Part shown: positions 1 to 7,166 of the stretch, one piece after another | Layout of the letters: every line of letters begins with the position of its first letter | How positions within the stretch are numbered: position 1 is the first letter of the stretch | Program-made: the position numbers and the translations under genes | NCBI GenBank assembly: GCA_015163845.1 | Contig: JAAOII010000049.1 | Location: 1 to 18,581 of the forward strand | Length of the DNA: 18,581 bases | Direction of reading: 5' to 3' | Origin: Candidatus Portiera sp. | Lineage (GTDB): Bacteria; Pseudomonadota; Gammaproteobacteria; CBDBNL01; JAAOII01 | Notes under the pieces: generated by a model | Seen by the model: the letters and a program-made list of their open reading frames with translations, nothing else | Database searches by the model: none | What the model was told of the DNA's origin: nothing

Positions 1-1
1 A

Positions 2-730
2 GCCGATTTTGGCGGAGAAGCATTGGCAAAGAAACATGGTCTTTACCATAATATGTTTGTCGATTTATTCCACAAGGTCAAGCCAGAATTAGAGTTTAAA
101 ATCTATGATGTGCCGCAGGGGGAAAAACCAACAAGAGCAGATGAGTGTGATGCTTACATAATAACTGGTAGTCGTGCTGGGATATATGAGCATGATAAAT
201 ATACTTGGATCAATGATATCTTAGCCATTGTGCTAAACATATCACGACAAGATATTCCACAAGCAGGTATCTGCTTTGGACATCAAGTATTGGCTCTGGC
301 GTTTGGGGGTGAGGTTGCTAAATCAGATAAGGGCTGGGGGGTTGGAGTAAGTTCCTATCAAACAACGGACTCTGCAAACAAGAACATGGTTTCTCTACCT
401 AATGAGTTCTCTATCATCGCCATCCATCAGGATCAAGTTGTGGAAAAACCGCCAGCTGCTAAGATAATTGCATCAAGTTCTTTTTGTCCTATTGCTGCCT
501 TAGAATCTACTCGCAATAATTTCATAAGTTTTCAGGGACACCCGGAGTTCATTGATGGGCTGTTGGTAGACATAATGAATAGTAGAATTGACTCCATAGG
601 GGCTGATAAGGTCGAGCGGGCATCTAAATCCTTAGCTGATCCAACCAATGAAGAGGCGATAGCCAAGACGATGTTGGAATTCTTCGCCAAACAAATTTCT
701 AATCGGGCTATACAAGAGAGCGTCGCCTAA
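2..730 (+). CDS. Class I glutamine amidotransferase, GMP-synthase-like (5' end outside window)
   Basis: This is a stand-alone class I glutamine amidotransferase (GATase) domain, the type often annotated as GMP synthase-like amidotransferase. Counting from the TTG codon at position 23, the nucleophile elbow GICFGHQ gives Cys84, and QGHPEF near the C-terminus gives His173 and Glu175, so the Cys-His-Glu triad is intact. ITGSRAG and HQDQV are further family motifs. The frame stays open to the window edge, and residues before the TTG (ADFGGEA, then LAKKHGLYHNMF) fit the family's N-terminal region. The true start therefore probably lies upstream and TTG 23 is not a real start. Such proteins release ammonia from glutamine or related gamma-glutamyl compounds, but the acceptor here is unknown because no synthetase domain is fused. 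The gene converges on pyrF with a 19-bp gap. Confidence in the family is high; the substrate is not known. Confidence 0.9.
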   Translation, partial: ADFGGEALAKKHGLYHNMFVDLFHKVKPELEFKIYDVPQGEKPTRADECDAYIITGSRAGIYEHDKYTWINDILAIVLNISRQDIPQAGICFGHQVLALAFGGEVAKSDKGWGVGVSSYQTTDSANKNMVSLPNEFSIIAIHQDQVVEKPPAAKIIASSSFCPIAALESTRNNFISFQGHPEFIDGLLVDIMNSRIDSIGADKVERASKSLADPTNEEAIAKTMLEFFAKQISNRAIQESVA

Positions 731-745
731 ATCAGTTTTTTAACT

Positions 746-759
746 ACTTCTATAGAAGT
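746..759. other. 14-bp perfect palindrome at the pyrF stop
   Basis: ACTTCTATAGAAGT is a perfect palindrome covering the pyrF stop codon in the convergent gap. It is A/T-rich and has no T-run on either strand, so it is a poor intrinsic terminator by itself. No role is assigned. Confidence 0.35.
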
Positions 760-1484
760 GCTTTGATTGATTGAATTATAGCTATGGGATCTTTGGCAGT
801 GCGAATTGGGCGGCCTATCACAAGGTAATCTGAACCCTGAGCTAATGCCTCTTGAGGCGTAGCAATTCTTTGCTGGTCATCTTTGTCAATAGCTGTGGCT
901 AGCAATCTTATACCAGGGGTAACCAAAACAAAGTCCGAGCCATGGTTTTGACTTAAGCTCTGACGTAGTTGTTTTGCTTCCATAGCTGAGGCAACTAAAC
1001 CATCGGCACCAGCATCAAGTGAACTTTTAGCTCGTGCCAAAACTAAATCTTGTGGTTTGATAAAATTATCTTGGCCGACAAGCTCCAGCATATCAGAGGG
1101 ACCGAAACTAGTTAATAAAGTTACTCCCAATATTTGCAAGGATTGATTCTCTCTAGCAGCAACTGCCGCTTCAATGGTTTGCTTGTGGCCATGAACTGTT
1201 AGTAATGAGATGCCCTGATGTTGATTTACTTGCTTGACGGCAGACGCGACTGTAGCTGGTATGTCAAGAAACTTCAAATCAAGCATAACCTTGCCACCTT
1301 TATGGATAATATAATCAACAACTTCCCAACCAGAAGCGAGGAATAGTTCCAAGCCAACTTTAAAAAATACTATCTCAGGATATATTCTGTCTATTTCTTG
1401 ACAAGCGTCTTTAGTGGAGGAAAAATCCAACGCATAGATAATTCTATCGCTTGGATTTATTTTAGTTGATGAGGTTAAAGTCAT
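750..1484 (-). CDS. pyrF: Orotidine 5'-phosphate decarboxylase
   Basis: PyrF catalyses the last step of de novo UMP synthesis, decarboxylating OMP to UMP in the cytosol. The 244-residue protein has the usual length. The strands of its TIM barrel can be followed: YALDF (substrate Asp near 20), FKVGLELF (Lys42), the catalytic DLKFLDIP motif at 69-76 (Asp69, Lys71, Asp74), the phosphate-binding VTPGIR at 188-193, and VIGRPI at 222-227. The start codon overlaps the bolA stop as ATGA, so translation is probably coupled to bolA. It is the last gene of the minus-strand block and converges on the amidotransferase gene. All key residues are present and the identification is secure. Confidence 0.96.
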   Translation of the reverse strand: MTLTSSTKINPSDRIIYALDFSSTKDACQEIDRIYPEIVFFKVGLELFLASGWEVVDYIIHKGGKVMLDLKFLDIPATVASAVKQVNQHQGISLLTVHGHKQTIEAAVAARENQSLQILGVTLLTSFGPSDMLELVGQDNFIKPQDLVLARAKSSLDAGADGLVASAMEAKQLRQSLSQNHGSDFVLVTPGIRLLATAIDKDDQQRIATPQEALAQGSDYLVIGRPIRTAKDPIAIIQSIKALL

Positions 1485-1816
1485 AGGTTAGCACAAGCCG
1501 GTGAAGTAATGATAGCTTTTTTCTTGTCGCCCCACTCGGCTTGAGTATGAAGTTGTAGAGATAGAGCATGAACTCCTTGTGCCATTTGTTCTGCTAAGAG
1601 TTTGTATATCAGGCGATGTCTTTCTACCATTGATAGACCAGTAAACTTATCTGCAACCAATATCAAAGTAAAATGCGTCTCGGCAGCAGGATTGTTTATT
1701 CCTGAGGAATGTTTACCACTATCATTGATTAGTTGGATGTGCTGTGGTTGCAATTCATTAACTAAAGCATCCTGTATGGATTGAGCTACAGCTACTACAG
1801 ATACTTTAGTAGTCAT
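1481..1816 (-). CDS. bolA: BolA family protein
   Basis: This is a 111-residue BolA-fold protein. BolA proteins pair with monothiol glutaredoxins to handle [2Fe-2S] clusters, and E. coli BolA also affects morphology and stress-related transcription. The visible family pattern is HFTLILVADKFTG (48-60), the ERHRLIY helix (65-71), GVHALSLQLHT (81-91, with the conserved His83) and a C-terminal SPAC motif like the SPPC of classical BolA. It sits 31 bp after ilvE, and its TGA stop overlaps the pyrF ATG by 4 bp (1481-1484), so ilvE-bolA-pyrF is likely one transcript. The ribosome-binding site is weak (AAGAAA just before ATG). The family is certain; whether this is BolA proper or a BolA-like paralogue is less so. 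Confidence 0.92.
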   Translation of the reverse strand: MTTKVSVVAVAQSIQDALVNELQPQHIQLINDSGKHSSGINNPAAETHFTLILVADKFTGLSMVERHRLIYKLLAEQMAQGVHALSLQLHTQAEWGDKKKAIITSPACANL

Positions 1817-1847
1817 TTTCTTGGATTCTTGCTCGTATCCTCAACTT

Positions 1848-2789
1848 CTACTTATTGGCGTAACTCAACCAGTGGTCAAACTTTGGATCCTTGCCCATGG
1901 CAACTTCAAAATATTTCTTTTGCAACTTCTCAGTTATGGGACCTCTATTGCCAGAGCCAATTGTGCGACCATCCAATATACTGATGGGAACTATTTCAGC
2001 AGCAGTGCCACTAAAGAATGCTTCATCAGCAACATAAATCTCATCACGGGTAATTTGTCTTTCGGTATACTTGATGCCAAACTCTTGTGCCAAAGTCATT
2101 ATGGTGCGACGAGTTATGCCATCAAGACAAGAAGTCAATGCAGGTGTGTGTAATTCACCATCTTTAACCATGAATATATTTTCGCCACTACCTTCAGCAA
2201 CATAGCCCTCATTATCAAGCAATAATGCCTCGTTACATCCACAAGCAAATGCTTCCTCTAAAGCAAGGATGGAGTTAACATAGTTGCCATTTGTCTTTGC
2301 CTTGCACATGGTTATGTTTACATGATGGCGAGTATAAGAAGATGTACGCACCTTGATGCCCATCTCCTGATCTTCAGCTGACATATACTTTGCCCATTCC
2401 CAAGATGCAACTATAACATGGGTCTTAAGATTCTTGGCACGTAAACCCATCTCTTCACTACCATAGAAACACATGGGGCGAATATAGCCACTGTTCAATC
2501 CATTGATACGTACAGTGTCAAGTTGTGCTTGAGATATCACTTCTGGTGAGAAAGGAATTTTCATTCTTAAAATGTGTGCCGAGTTAAATAAACGTTTGGT
2601 ATGGTCATCCAAGCGAAAAATTGCTGAACCTTTGTTAGACCCTTCGTCTGTGGGATAGCAACGCACCCCTTCAAAAACGCCAAGACCATAATGCAAAGTG
2701 TGTGTCAAAACATGAACACGCGCATCTTTCCAATCAACCATCTCCCCATCAAACCATATAACTCCTTTTTTATCTTCCATTCCAGACAT
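1848..2789 (-). CDS. ilvE: Branched-chain amino acid aminotransferase
   Basis: This is a PLP-dependent fold-type IV transaminase that interconverts Leu, Ile and Val with their 2-keto acids using 2-oxoglutarate/glutamate. The 313-residue length is typical. Visible signatures are the N-terminal WFDGEMVDW, the substrate segment HTLHYGLGVFEGVR (30-43), the PLP lysine in KTNGNYVNS (Lys165), GYVAEGSGENIFMV, and the phosphate-binding FFSGTAAEIVPI. Start 2789 is preferred over the Met three codons on, because TCTCCT on the plus strand (AGGAGA on the coding strand) lies 6 nt upstream of it. Four 9-bp tandem units lie directly upstream of that ribosome-binding site. Function fits with leuA elsewhere in the window (leucine pathway), but the two are not in one operon. 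All active-site landmarks are intact. Confidence 0.95.
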   Translation of the reverse strand: MSGMEDKKGVIWFDGEMVDWKDARVHVLTHTLHYGLGVFEGVRCYPTDEGSNKGSAIFRLDDHTKRLFNSAHILRMKIPFSPEVISQAQLDTVRINGLNSGYIRPMCFYGSEEMGLRAKNLKTHVIVASWEWAKYMSAEDQEMGIKVRTSSYTRHHVNITMCKAKTNGNYVNSILALEEAFACGCNEALLLDNEGYVAEGSGENIFMVKDGELHTPALTSCLDGITRRTIMTLAQEFGIKYTERQITRDEIYVADEAFFSGTAAEIVPISILDGRTIGSGNRGPITEKLQKKYFEVAMGKDPKFDHWLSYANK

Positions 2790-2795
2790 ATCAGT

Positions 2796-2801
2796 TCTCC
2801 T
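2796..2801 (-). promoter_or_regulatory. ilvE ribosome-binding site
   Basis: AGGAGA on the minus strand with a 6-nt spacer to ATG 2789. It is one of the few strong Shine-Dalgarno sites in the housekeeping block and it decides the ilvE start. Confidence 0.8.
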
Positions 2802-2804
2802 ATA

Positions 2805-2840
2805 TATTTAGTGTATTTAGTGTATTTAATATATTTAATA
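2805..2840. repeat. 9-bp tandem repeat, 4 units, upstream of ilvE
   Basis: Plus-strand units are TATTTAGTG, TATTTAGTG, TATTTAATA, TATTTAATA. They fall between argG and the ilvE ribosome-binding site. On the minus strand they create TATTAA-type hexamers that could serve as a -10 element, so copy number might alter promoter or leader spacing. Confidence 0.8.
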
Positions 2841-2858
2841 AATTATTTTTTATCTCGT

Positions 2859-2909
2859 AAAAATCCTTTAAGAATTCTTCAAAAATCCTTTAAGAATTCT
2901 TCAAAAATC
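2859..2909. repeat. 22-bp tandem duplication at the 3' end of argG
   Basis: Two exact 22-bp copies (2859-2880 and 2881-2902), followed by a partial third, each contain the palindrome AAGAATTCTT. The argG stop codon (TAA at 2892-2890) lies in the second copy, so the first copy is an untranslated duplicate of the gene's last codons. Confidence 0.85.
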
Positions 2910-4128
2910 TAAGCGCATTCAAGCGAATAAACCCAGCAGCATCCTTCTGGTCATAGGCACCGCCACTATCTTCGAAAGTCGCCAAGTCCGCATTAAACAA
3001 ACTATTGGCAGAAGAACGTCCTAAGATAATAATATTGCCTTTATATAACTGCATTTTGACCTTGCCCGCAACCTTTTCTTGAGTTGTGTCAATCATACTC
3101 TGTAAAGCAGTTCTTTCAGGTGCCCACCAGTTACCATTATAAATCATTTGAGCATAGCTAGTCATTATAGAATCCTTCAGATAGGTGGTTTCGCGATCCA
3201 AAGTGAGCGACTCTATTGCCCGATGGGCTTTGAGTAGGATAGTGCCTCCGGGTGTCTCATAGCAACCACGTGATTTCATTCCGACAAAGCGATTCTCCAC
3301 CATGTCTACCCGTCCAATACCATGCTCGCCACCAATTCGGTTAAGCTCTTCTAGTAAAGCAGCAGGGGTAAGTTTATCCCCATTGATAGCCACTGGGTCA
3401 CCTTGGTTAAATTCCAACTCCAACTCTAAAGGAGTGTCGGGGGCATCCTGTAGCGAATTAGTGCGTTGCCACATTGTATGATTGGGGGCAACTGCAGGAT
3501 CTTCCAACTCACAACCTTCATAAGAGATGTGTAATAGATTGGCATCCATAGAGTAAGGCGACTTGGTACTGGTTTCTTCGCTGGAGTCGTCGGCCTGAGC
3601 AAAACTAACTCCTTGCTTCTCGCAAAAGTTCAGCAGATCCTGACGTGAACTAAAATCCCACTCGCGCCAAGGTGCTATCACCTGAATTGCTGGGTTGATT
3701 GCATAAGCACCCAACTCAAATCTTATCTGGTCGTTACCTTTGCCAGTGGCTCCATGAGATATGGCATCTGCTCCTCTTTCCGCAGCAATTTCCACTAAAC
3801 GTTTAGTGATTAGCGGGCGAGCAATGGCGGTGCCTAATAGATATTCACCTTCATATATAGTATTAGCGCGCATCATAGGCCAGACGAAGTCCCGCACAAA
3901 TTCTTCGCGTAGATCCTCAATAAAAATATTCTCTGCTTTTATACCTAGAGTCAAAGCCCGTTCACGTGCTTCTTCTATTTCTTCCCCCTGCCCTAAGTCA
4001 GCTGTGAAGGTCAGCACTTCACATTGATATTCCAACTCCAGCCATTTAGCGATGGCAGAAGTATCTAGTCCGCCGGAATAGGCGAGGACCACCTTGTTTA
4101 TTTTGGTCTTATTATCTGTGTTATTCAT
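2890..4128 (-). CDS. argG: Argininosuccinate synthase
   Basis: ArgG joins citrulline and aspartate using ATP to give argininosuccinate, the penultimate step of arginine synthesis. At 412 residues it belongs to the shorter class found in most bacteria, not the roughly 447-residue E. coli type. The N-terminal PP-loop AYSGGLDTS is at 16-24. Other family blocks follow in order: EGEYLLGTAIARPLI, SHGATGKGNDQIRFE, the SPYSMDANLLHISYEG region, GGEHGIGRVD, and ETPGGTILLKAH. It ends in LRFLKNS inside a 22-bp tandem duplication. It lies 54 bp downstream of pgsA and 100 bp upstream of ilvE. There is no clear Shine-Dalgarno before ATG 4128; an A/T-rich -10-like hexamer sits immediately upstream instead. 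Identification is secure. Confidence 0.96.
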   Translation of the reverse strand: MNNTDNKTKINKVVLAYSGGLDTSAIAKWLELEYQCEVLTFTADLGQGEEIEEARERALTLGIKAENIFIEDLREEFVRDFVWPMMRANTIYEGEYLLGTAIARPLITKRLVEIAAERGADAISHGATGKGNDQIRFELGAYAINPAIQVIAPWREWDFSSRQDLLNFCEKQGVSFAQADDSSEETSTKSPYSMDANLLHISYEGCELEDPAVAPNHTMWQRTNSLQDAPDTPLELELEFNQGDPVAINGDKLTPAALLEELNRIGGEHGIGRVDMVENRFVGMKSRGCYETPGGTILLKAHRAIESLTLDRETTYLKDSIMTSYAQMIYNGNWWAPERTALQSMIDTTQEKVAGKVKMQLYKGNIIILGRSSANSLFNADLATFEDSGGAYDQKDAAGFIRLNALRFLKNS

Positions 4129-4134
4129 AGCTTA

Positions 4135-4142
4135 ATTTTATA
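4135..4142 (-). promoter_or_regulatory. Possible -10 element just upstream of argG
   Basis: The coding strand reads TATAAAAT, ending 6 nt before the argG ATG. This would place the transcript start at or near the start codon. No convincing -35 is visible and the region is A/T-rich, so this is tentative. Confidence 0.35.
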
Positions 4143-4182
4143 AAACATTCCCAGTTAGGTCGTAAATTAAATGTTATCTTAG

Positions 4183-4767
4183 TTATTCTGTAATCTTGAT
4201 GAATAAAGCACGCCCATAAAAATATGCTGACCAGAGGGTCATTATACTGGCGATAATCAAGACAATCAATGCTAACCACTCTAAGTGTGAAGCAGAAGTT
4301 GATGGGGGGAAGGCGAAGAACAAGGCAATTCCTAAGAGCTGTAGTAAGGTCTTACTTTTACCTAACCAACTAACTTTAATACTGGGTGGATTCATCACAC
4401 CACTTGACTCTGCCAGCCAACTACGCATTGCCATTACTGTGATTTCACGCCCTATAATAACAATCGCAATAAATACCATCAGGATATTATCATAGGCAGC
4501 TACCATTAAGATAAGAGCGGTAGATACGAGAAGTTTATCTGCTACAGGATCAAGCAGTTCACCTAGTTTGGAACTCATATCCCAGTTGCGGGCTAGATAA
4601 CCATCCATCCAATCAGTCGCAGCGGCAATGGCAAATACAGCAGCAGCAGCATATCTGCTCCAATCATAAGGTAAAAAGTAAAAGAAAACCATCAAGAATA
4701 CGCCGAATATTCTCAATCCTGTTAGTAAATTAGGTAAAGTAAATAAATTATGCTTGTCTGATGCCAT
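4183..4767 (-). CDS. pgsA: CDP-diacylglycerol--glycerol-3-phosphate 3-phosphatidyltransferase
   Basis: PgsA makes phosphatidylglycerophosphate from CDP-diacylglycerol and glycerol-3-phosphate in the inner membrane, the committed step toward phosphatidylglycerol and cardiolipin. The 194-residue protein opens with the family's NLLTGLRI helix (13-20). It carries the complete CDP-alcohol phosphatidyltransferase motif: Asp52, Asp55-Gly56, Ala59-Arg60, Gly69, Asp73 and Asp77, with the spacing DxxDGxxAR-x8-GxxxDxxxD. Several hydrophobic membrane helices are evident (about 14-32, 38-52, 80-104, 136-152, 163-185). It is the first housekeeping gene after the lipoprotein locus, separated from LP1 by 101 bp that contain its own likely promoter. 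There is no Shine-Dalgarno before the ATG. Identification is secure. Confidence 0.95.
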   Translation of the reverse strand: MASDKHNLFTLPNLLTGLRIFGVFLMVFFYFLPYDWSRYAAAAVFAIAAATDWMDGYLARNWDMSSKLGELLDPVADKLLVSTALILMVAAYDNILMVFIAIVIIGREITVMAMRSWLAESSGVMNPPSIKVSWLGKSKTLLQLLGIALFFAFPPSTSASHLEWLALIVLIIASIMTLWSAYFYGRALFIKITE

Positions 4768-4774
4768 CTATCAA

Positions 4775-4780
4775 ATTATA
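4775..4780 (-). promoter_or_regulatory. Consensus -10 hexamer upstream of pgsA
   Basis: TATAAT on the minus strand, preceded by GGGG and followed by only 7 nt before ATG 4767, with no Shine-Dalgarno. If used, the mRNA would begin 1-2 nt before the start codon. The position 17 bp further upstream reads TATATA, a poor -35 match. Confidence 0.5.
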
Positions 4781-4814
4781 CCCCAAAATCAGCAAAATAT
4801 ATACCCTGGCAGAA

Positions 4815-4829
4815 TTGGTTTTTTAGCGG
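4815..4829 (-). promoter_or_regulatory. Shared A-tract motif upstream of the pgsA promoter
   Basis: The minus strand reads CCGCTAAAAAACCAA. A near-identical CCGCTTAAAAAACCAA occurs at 14174-14189 (+), upstream of the other consensus TATAAT of the kinase gene. The gaps to the -10 hexamers are about 34 and 41 nt, where an UP-like element or an activator site could act. Based on two occurrences only. Confidence 0.35.
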
Positions 4830-4868
4830 GTCTCAAGCCTGGCAATCTAGTGAGCTTAGCTTATTAGA

Positions 4869-7124
4869 TTAGCGTCTTAGATTCGGTAAGTCGGTCGTTG
4901 TGCCAAAATCCCATTTACTTGGGTCCCAACCAAGATAGGTTGGCAAATTACTTGTGTCTCTTGTGCTTCCTGTATCTCCTGTATCTCCTGTATCTTCTGT
5001 ATCTCCACAGACCTCTCCTGTGGTGGTGGGACAACGCAACTGGACATAATTACGATATTCTTCTGTGTGGCTTGCTAATACTGATGGGGCAACCAATGGA
5101 TCTGAATTTGTCTTGATATCCAGATGATAGTAGGTGTTGTTGGTAAATATACTGCTACTAGTTGAAGTCGAGTCATCTTGTCCAACTACTCCGTCAAAGT
5201 GTTCAGGAGATAAAATATTATCTACATATATTGCCATAAGATTATCCACGGCAAAGTAGCTATTAGTTATATTCGTGGATGACTTATCTGTTGCAACTCC
5301 AAGTAGATAACCTATATCCAGAGTTCTAACACTAAAGATAGTAAAACCAAAATCCCCAGGTGCTTGAGGATCTGTATAATCAAAAAAGTCGTCCGTTGTT
5401 ACATTAACTATGACTCCCCCAGTAATATGAACATACGAGTTATCAACTGATACACGGCCATCGGCATTCTCTGAGAAAAAACCACCAATTTGTATGGCAG
5501 AATAGTCAGCAGCAAATATGTTGACTGAACCATTCACCAGCACATAAGAGTTCGTGATGGTGACACTCGCTGTCTTGTAGATATAATCTAACATCATAGA
5601 AAAAGTGTTTTCATCTACCGAGGACTCAGTAGTAATATCTCCATTAATCACAATAGAAATATTATCCATATTACCTTTATTAGTTTTCAGGGTGATTCCC
5701 CCAAAAAAAGATTCTGTATCTATTGGATACAGATCGCTCACTTGTGTAGATAAGTCGCCATTGATTACAACACTTATATTAGCTAAGTAGTCAGCAGAAT
5801 TTCCTATACTGGCCATTTGGTTGGAACTGCCAATGGCAATTAAGTCGCCATCAATTAATAAATTAACATTATAGGCGGATTTTAAACTCCCAGCAGCAAA
5901 CAAGCCACCAACAATAGACTGGCTAGGATTATTTGTATTATTAGCTATGACGTCGCCCACTAGATGGATGGTAATATCTGATATCTCACTTGGCCCAGCG
6001 ACACTCCCAAAGGCGCCTCCAACATTAGCCCCACAATTACCCAAGCCAATATATTCTATGGGAGCAGATATTATGGATGAATGAATGCTTGCCGTTAACC
6101 CGTGGATATTTACAGTGTGCATTGATCCGACTAAACCTCCAGCCCTATTATGGGAATGCACGCCTTCTACTAATACTTTCCCGGCAAAATTCACTTGTGT
6201 ATCAAACATAGATGACGAGAACAGATTACCGAATAAGGAACCAGCTCTAGATTCTCGCCCAGGTTGTGTACCGCCAGAAATAATATCAAGTTTAGCATCT
6301 AAGGTGGTATTAATAAAGTTGCTCATGGAACTTAAGCCAGCTAAACCGCCAGAGGCGTAATGGTTATCTGGTCCATCTACTTGACCATGGGATCTAACAG
6401 AACCAATACCGATCACTCTAATTCTCTCCAAGTTGCTGGAGATAGCAGCACCCACTAAACCTCCAGCGGCAAAATATCTAGTTTTATCCTGCAAATCAGT
6501 AGCAATTATAACTTGTCCCATGCCTAAGTCAACTTCAACATTGCTGATGTTAGTAGACAAAGTATAGCCCGCCAAGGAGCCAGCATATCTGTTAGCTATA
6601 ATATCAACTTTTTTTATCTTCAGATTGCTTAAGGATGCTCCATCGGTCAAGCCAAACAAACCAGCATAATCATACTCTATGGAGGATATATCAGTGATGG
6701 AGAAGCCCCGTCCATCAAACTTCCCAGTGAAGGGATGGGTAAAGTTACCAATGGGTCGCCAGTTAGAATATTCAGCCAGCCCAATATCAGCTTTCAATTC
6801 ATAAGATCCGTTTAGAGATAAAGAAAAACCATTATATGAATCGGTTAAAGATAATAGATGAGCAGGATGCCATAACTCTATAAAGCCATTGCCATCTGCA
6901 TCAATTGGATTCGGAGAACTGGGTGGATTGTATGCTTCACCTCTAAGGGGTCCAGGGTTAGTACCGCCAGATGAACTGCCACAAGATGTCAGCAGCATAA
7001 TCAAGATTGGAGTTGCAACTAATCTTAGCATTCTCTCGTATATTGATCGCTCGTTCTTTTTGAACCGTCTTTGTTTTGGTTCTATTTGTCTTGAATCTAT
7101 TTGTCCGATTTCAGTGATTTTCAT
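4869..7124 (-). CDS. GLUG-repeat surface lipoprotein LP1
   Basis: A predicted lipoprotein of 751 residues, not recognised as a named protein. A charged N-terminal stretch (1-35) precedes a hydrophobic core and the lipobox LTSC (lipidated Cys48), followed by a Ser/Gly linker. DADGNG (75-80) resembles an EF-hand loop. SYELKADIGLAEYSNWRPIG and FTGKFDGRGF are the usual lead-in to GLUG repeats. GLUG-type turns follow near 154, 181, 220, 259, 294, 328, 368 and 406, predicting a beta-helix. The second half has another repeat series (IDGDL, INGDL, INGDI, VNGSV, ITGGV). LRCPTTTGEVCG gives a probable disulfide, then a Gly-Asp-Thr tract, then a WDFG...LPNLRR end. It is the last of three paralogues, probably co-transcribed. 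Its start overlaps the stop of a 12-codon ORF (7121-7159). An adhesive or structural surface role is inference from the fold only. Confidence 0.85.
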   Translation of the reverse strand: MKITEIGQIDSRQIEPKQRRFKKNERSIYERMLRLVATPILIMLLTSCGSSSGGTNPGPLRGEAYNPPSSPNPIDADGNGFIELWHPAHLLSLTDSYNGFSLSLNGSYELKADIGLAEYSNWRPIGNFTHPFTGKFDGRGFSITDISSIEYDYAGLFGLTDGASLSNLKIKKVDIIANRYAGSLAGYTLSTNISNVEVDLGMGQVIIATDLQDKTRYFAAGGLVGAAISSNLERIRVIGIGSVRSHGQVDGPDNHYASGGLAGLSSMSNFINTTLDAKLDIISGGTQPGRESRAGSLFGNLFSSSMFDTQVNFAGKVLVEGVHSHNRAGGLVGSMHTVNIHGLTASIHSSIISAPIEYIGLGNCGANVGGAFGSVAGPSEISDITIHLVGDVIANNTNNPSQSIVGGLFAAGSLKSAYNVNLLIDGDLIAIGSSNQMASIGNSADYLANISVVINGDLSTQVSDLYPIDTESFFGGITLKTNKGNMDNISIVINGDITTESSVDENTFSMMLDYIYKTASVTITNSYVLVNGSVNIFAADYSAIQIGGFFSENADGRVSVDNSYVHITGGVIVNVTTDDFFDYTDPQAPGDFGFTIFSVRTLDIGYLLGVATDKSSTNITNSYFAVDNLMAIYVDNILSPEHFDGVVGQDDSTSTSSSIFTNNTYYHLDIKTNSDPLVAPSVLASHTEEYRNYVQLRCPTTTGEVCGDTEDTGDTGDTGSTRDTSNLPTYLGWDPSKWDFGTTTDLPNLRR
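4953..5006. repeat. 9-bp tandem repeat encoding Gly-Asp-Thr triplets in LP1
   Basis: Six 9-bp units (core TGTATCTCC on the plus strand) encode a short collagen-like GDT-type tract between the cysteine pair and the C-terminal motif of LP1. The paralogues have fewer triplets at the same place: about four in each LP2 module and two in LP3. The tract is therefore length-variable within the family. Confidence 0.8.
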
Positions 7125-7159
7125 TTCAGTGATATTCCCCCTTCATTTTTTGCAAACAT
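7121..7159 (-). CDS. 12-codon upstream ORF overlapping the LP1 start
   Basis: Encodes MFAKNEGGISLK and stops at TGA, which overlaps the LP1 ATG as ATGA. It has a far better ribosome-binding site than LP1 itself (GGGAGG, 7-nt spacer, 7167-7172). The same peptide precedes LP2, and LP3 begins with the related MFANFE fused in frame to its lipoprotein. So this is either a coupled leader peptide or the out-of-frame true N-terminus of LP1. The G5 tract at 7137-7141 needs one extra G to restore the fusion. Confidence 0.6.
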   Translation of the reverse strand: MFAKNEGGISLK

Positions 7160-7166
7160 AATTAAT

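Noticed and set aside
23..25. TTG 23 as the true start of the amidotransferase
   Set aside because: The frame is open to the window edge and the upstream codons fit the family's N-terminal region, so the gene is most likely truncated by the window.
746..759. Bidirectional terminator between the amidotransferase gene and pyrF
   Set aside because: The palindrome is A/T-rich and neither strand has a T-run immediately after it.
7121..7159. Programmed ribosomal frameshifting at the A6 or G5 tract of the LP1 leader
   Set aside because: The tracts do not form a standard slippery heptamer in the right phase and no obvious downstream pseudoknot is seen. Start-stop coupling or replication slippage explains the layout more simply.
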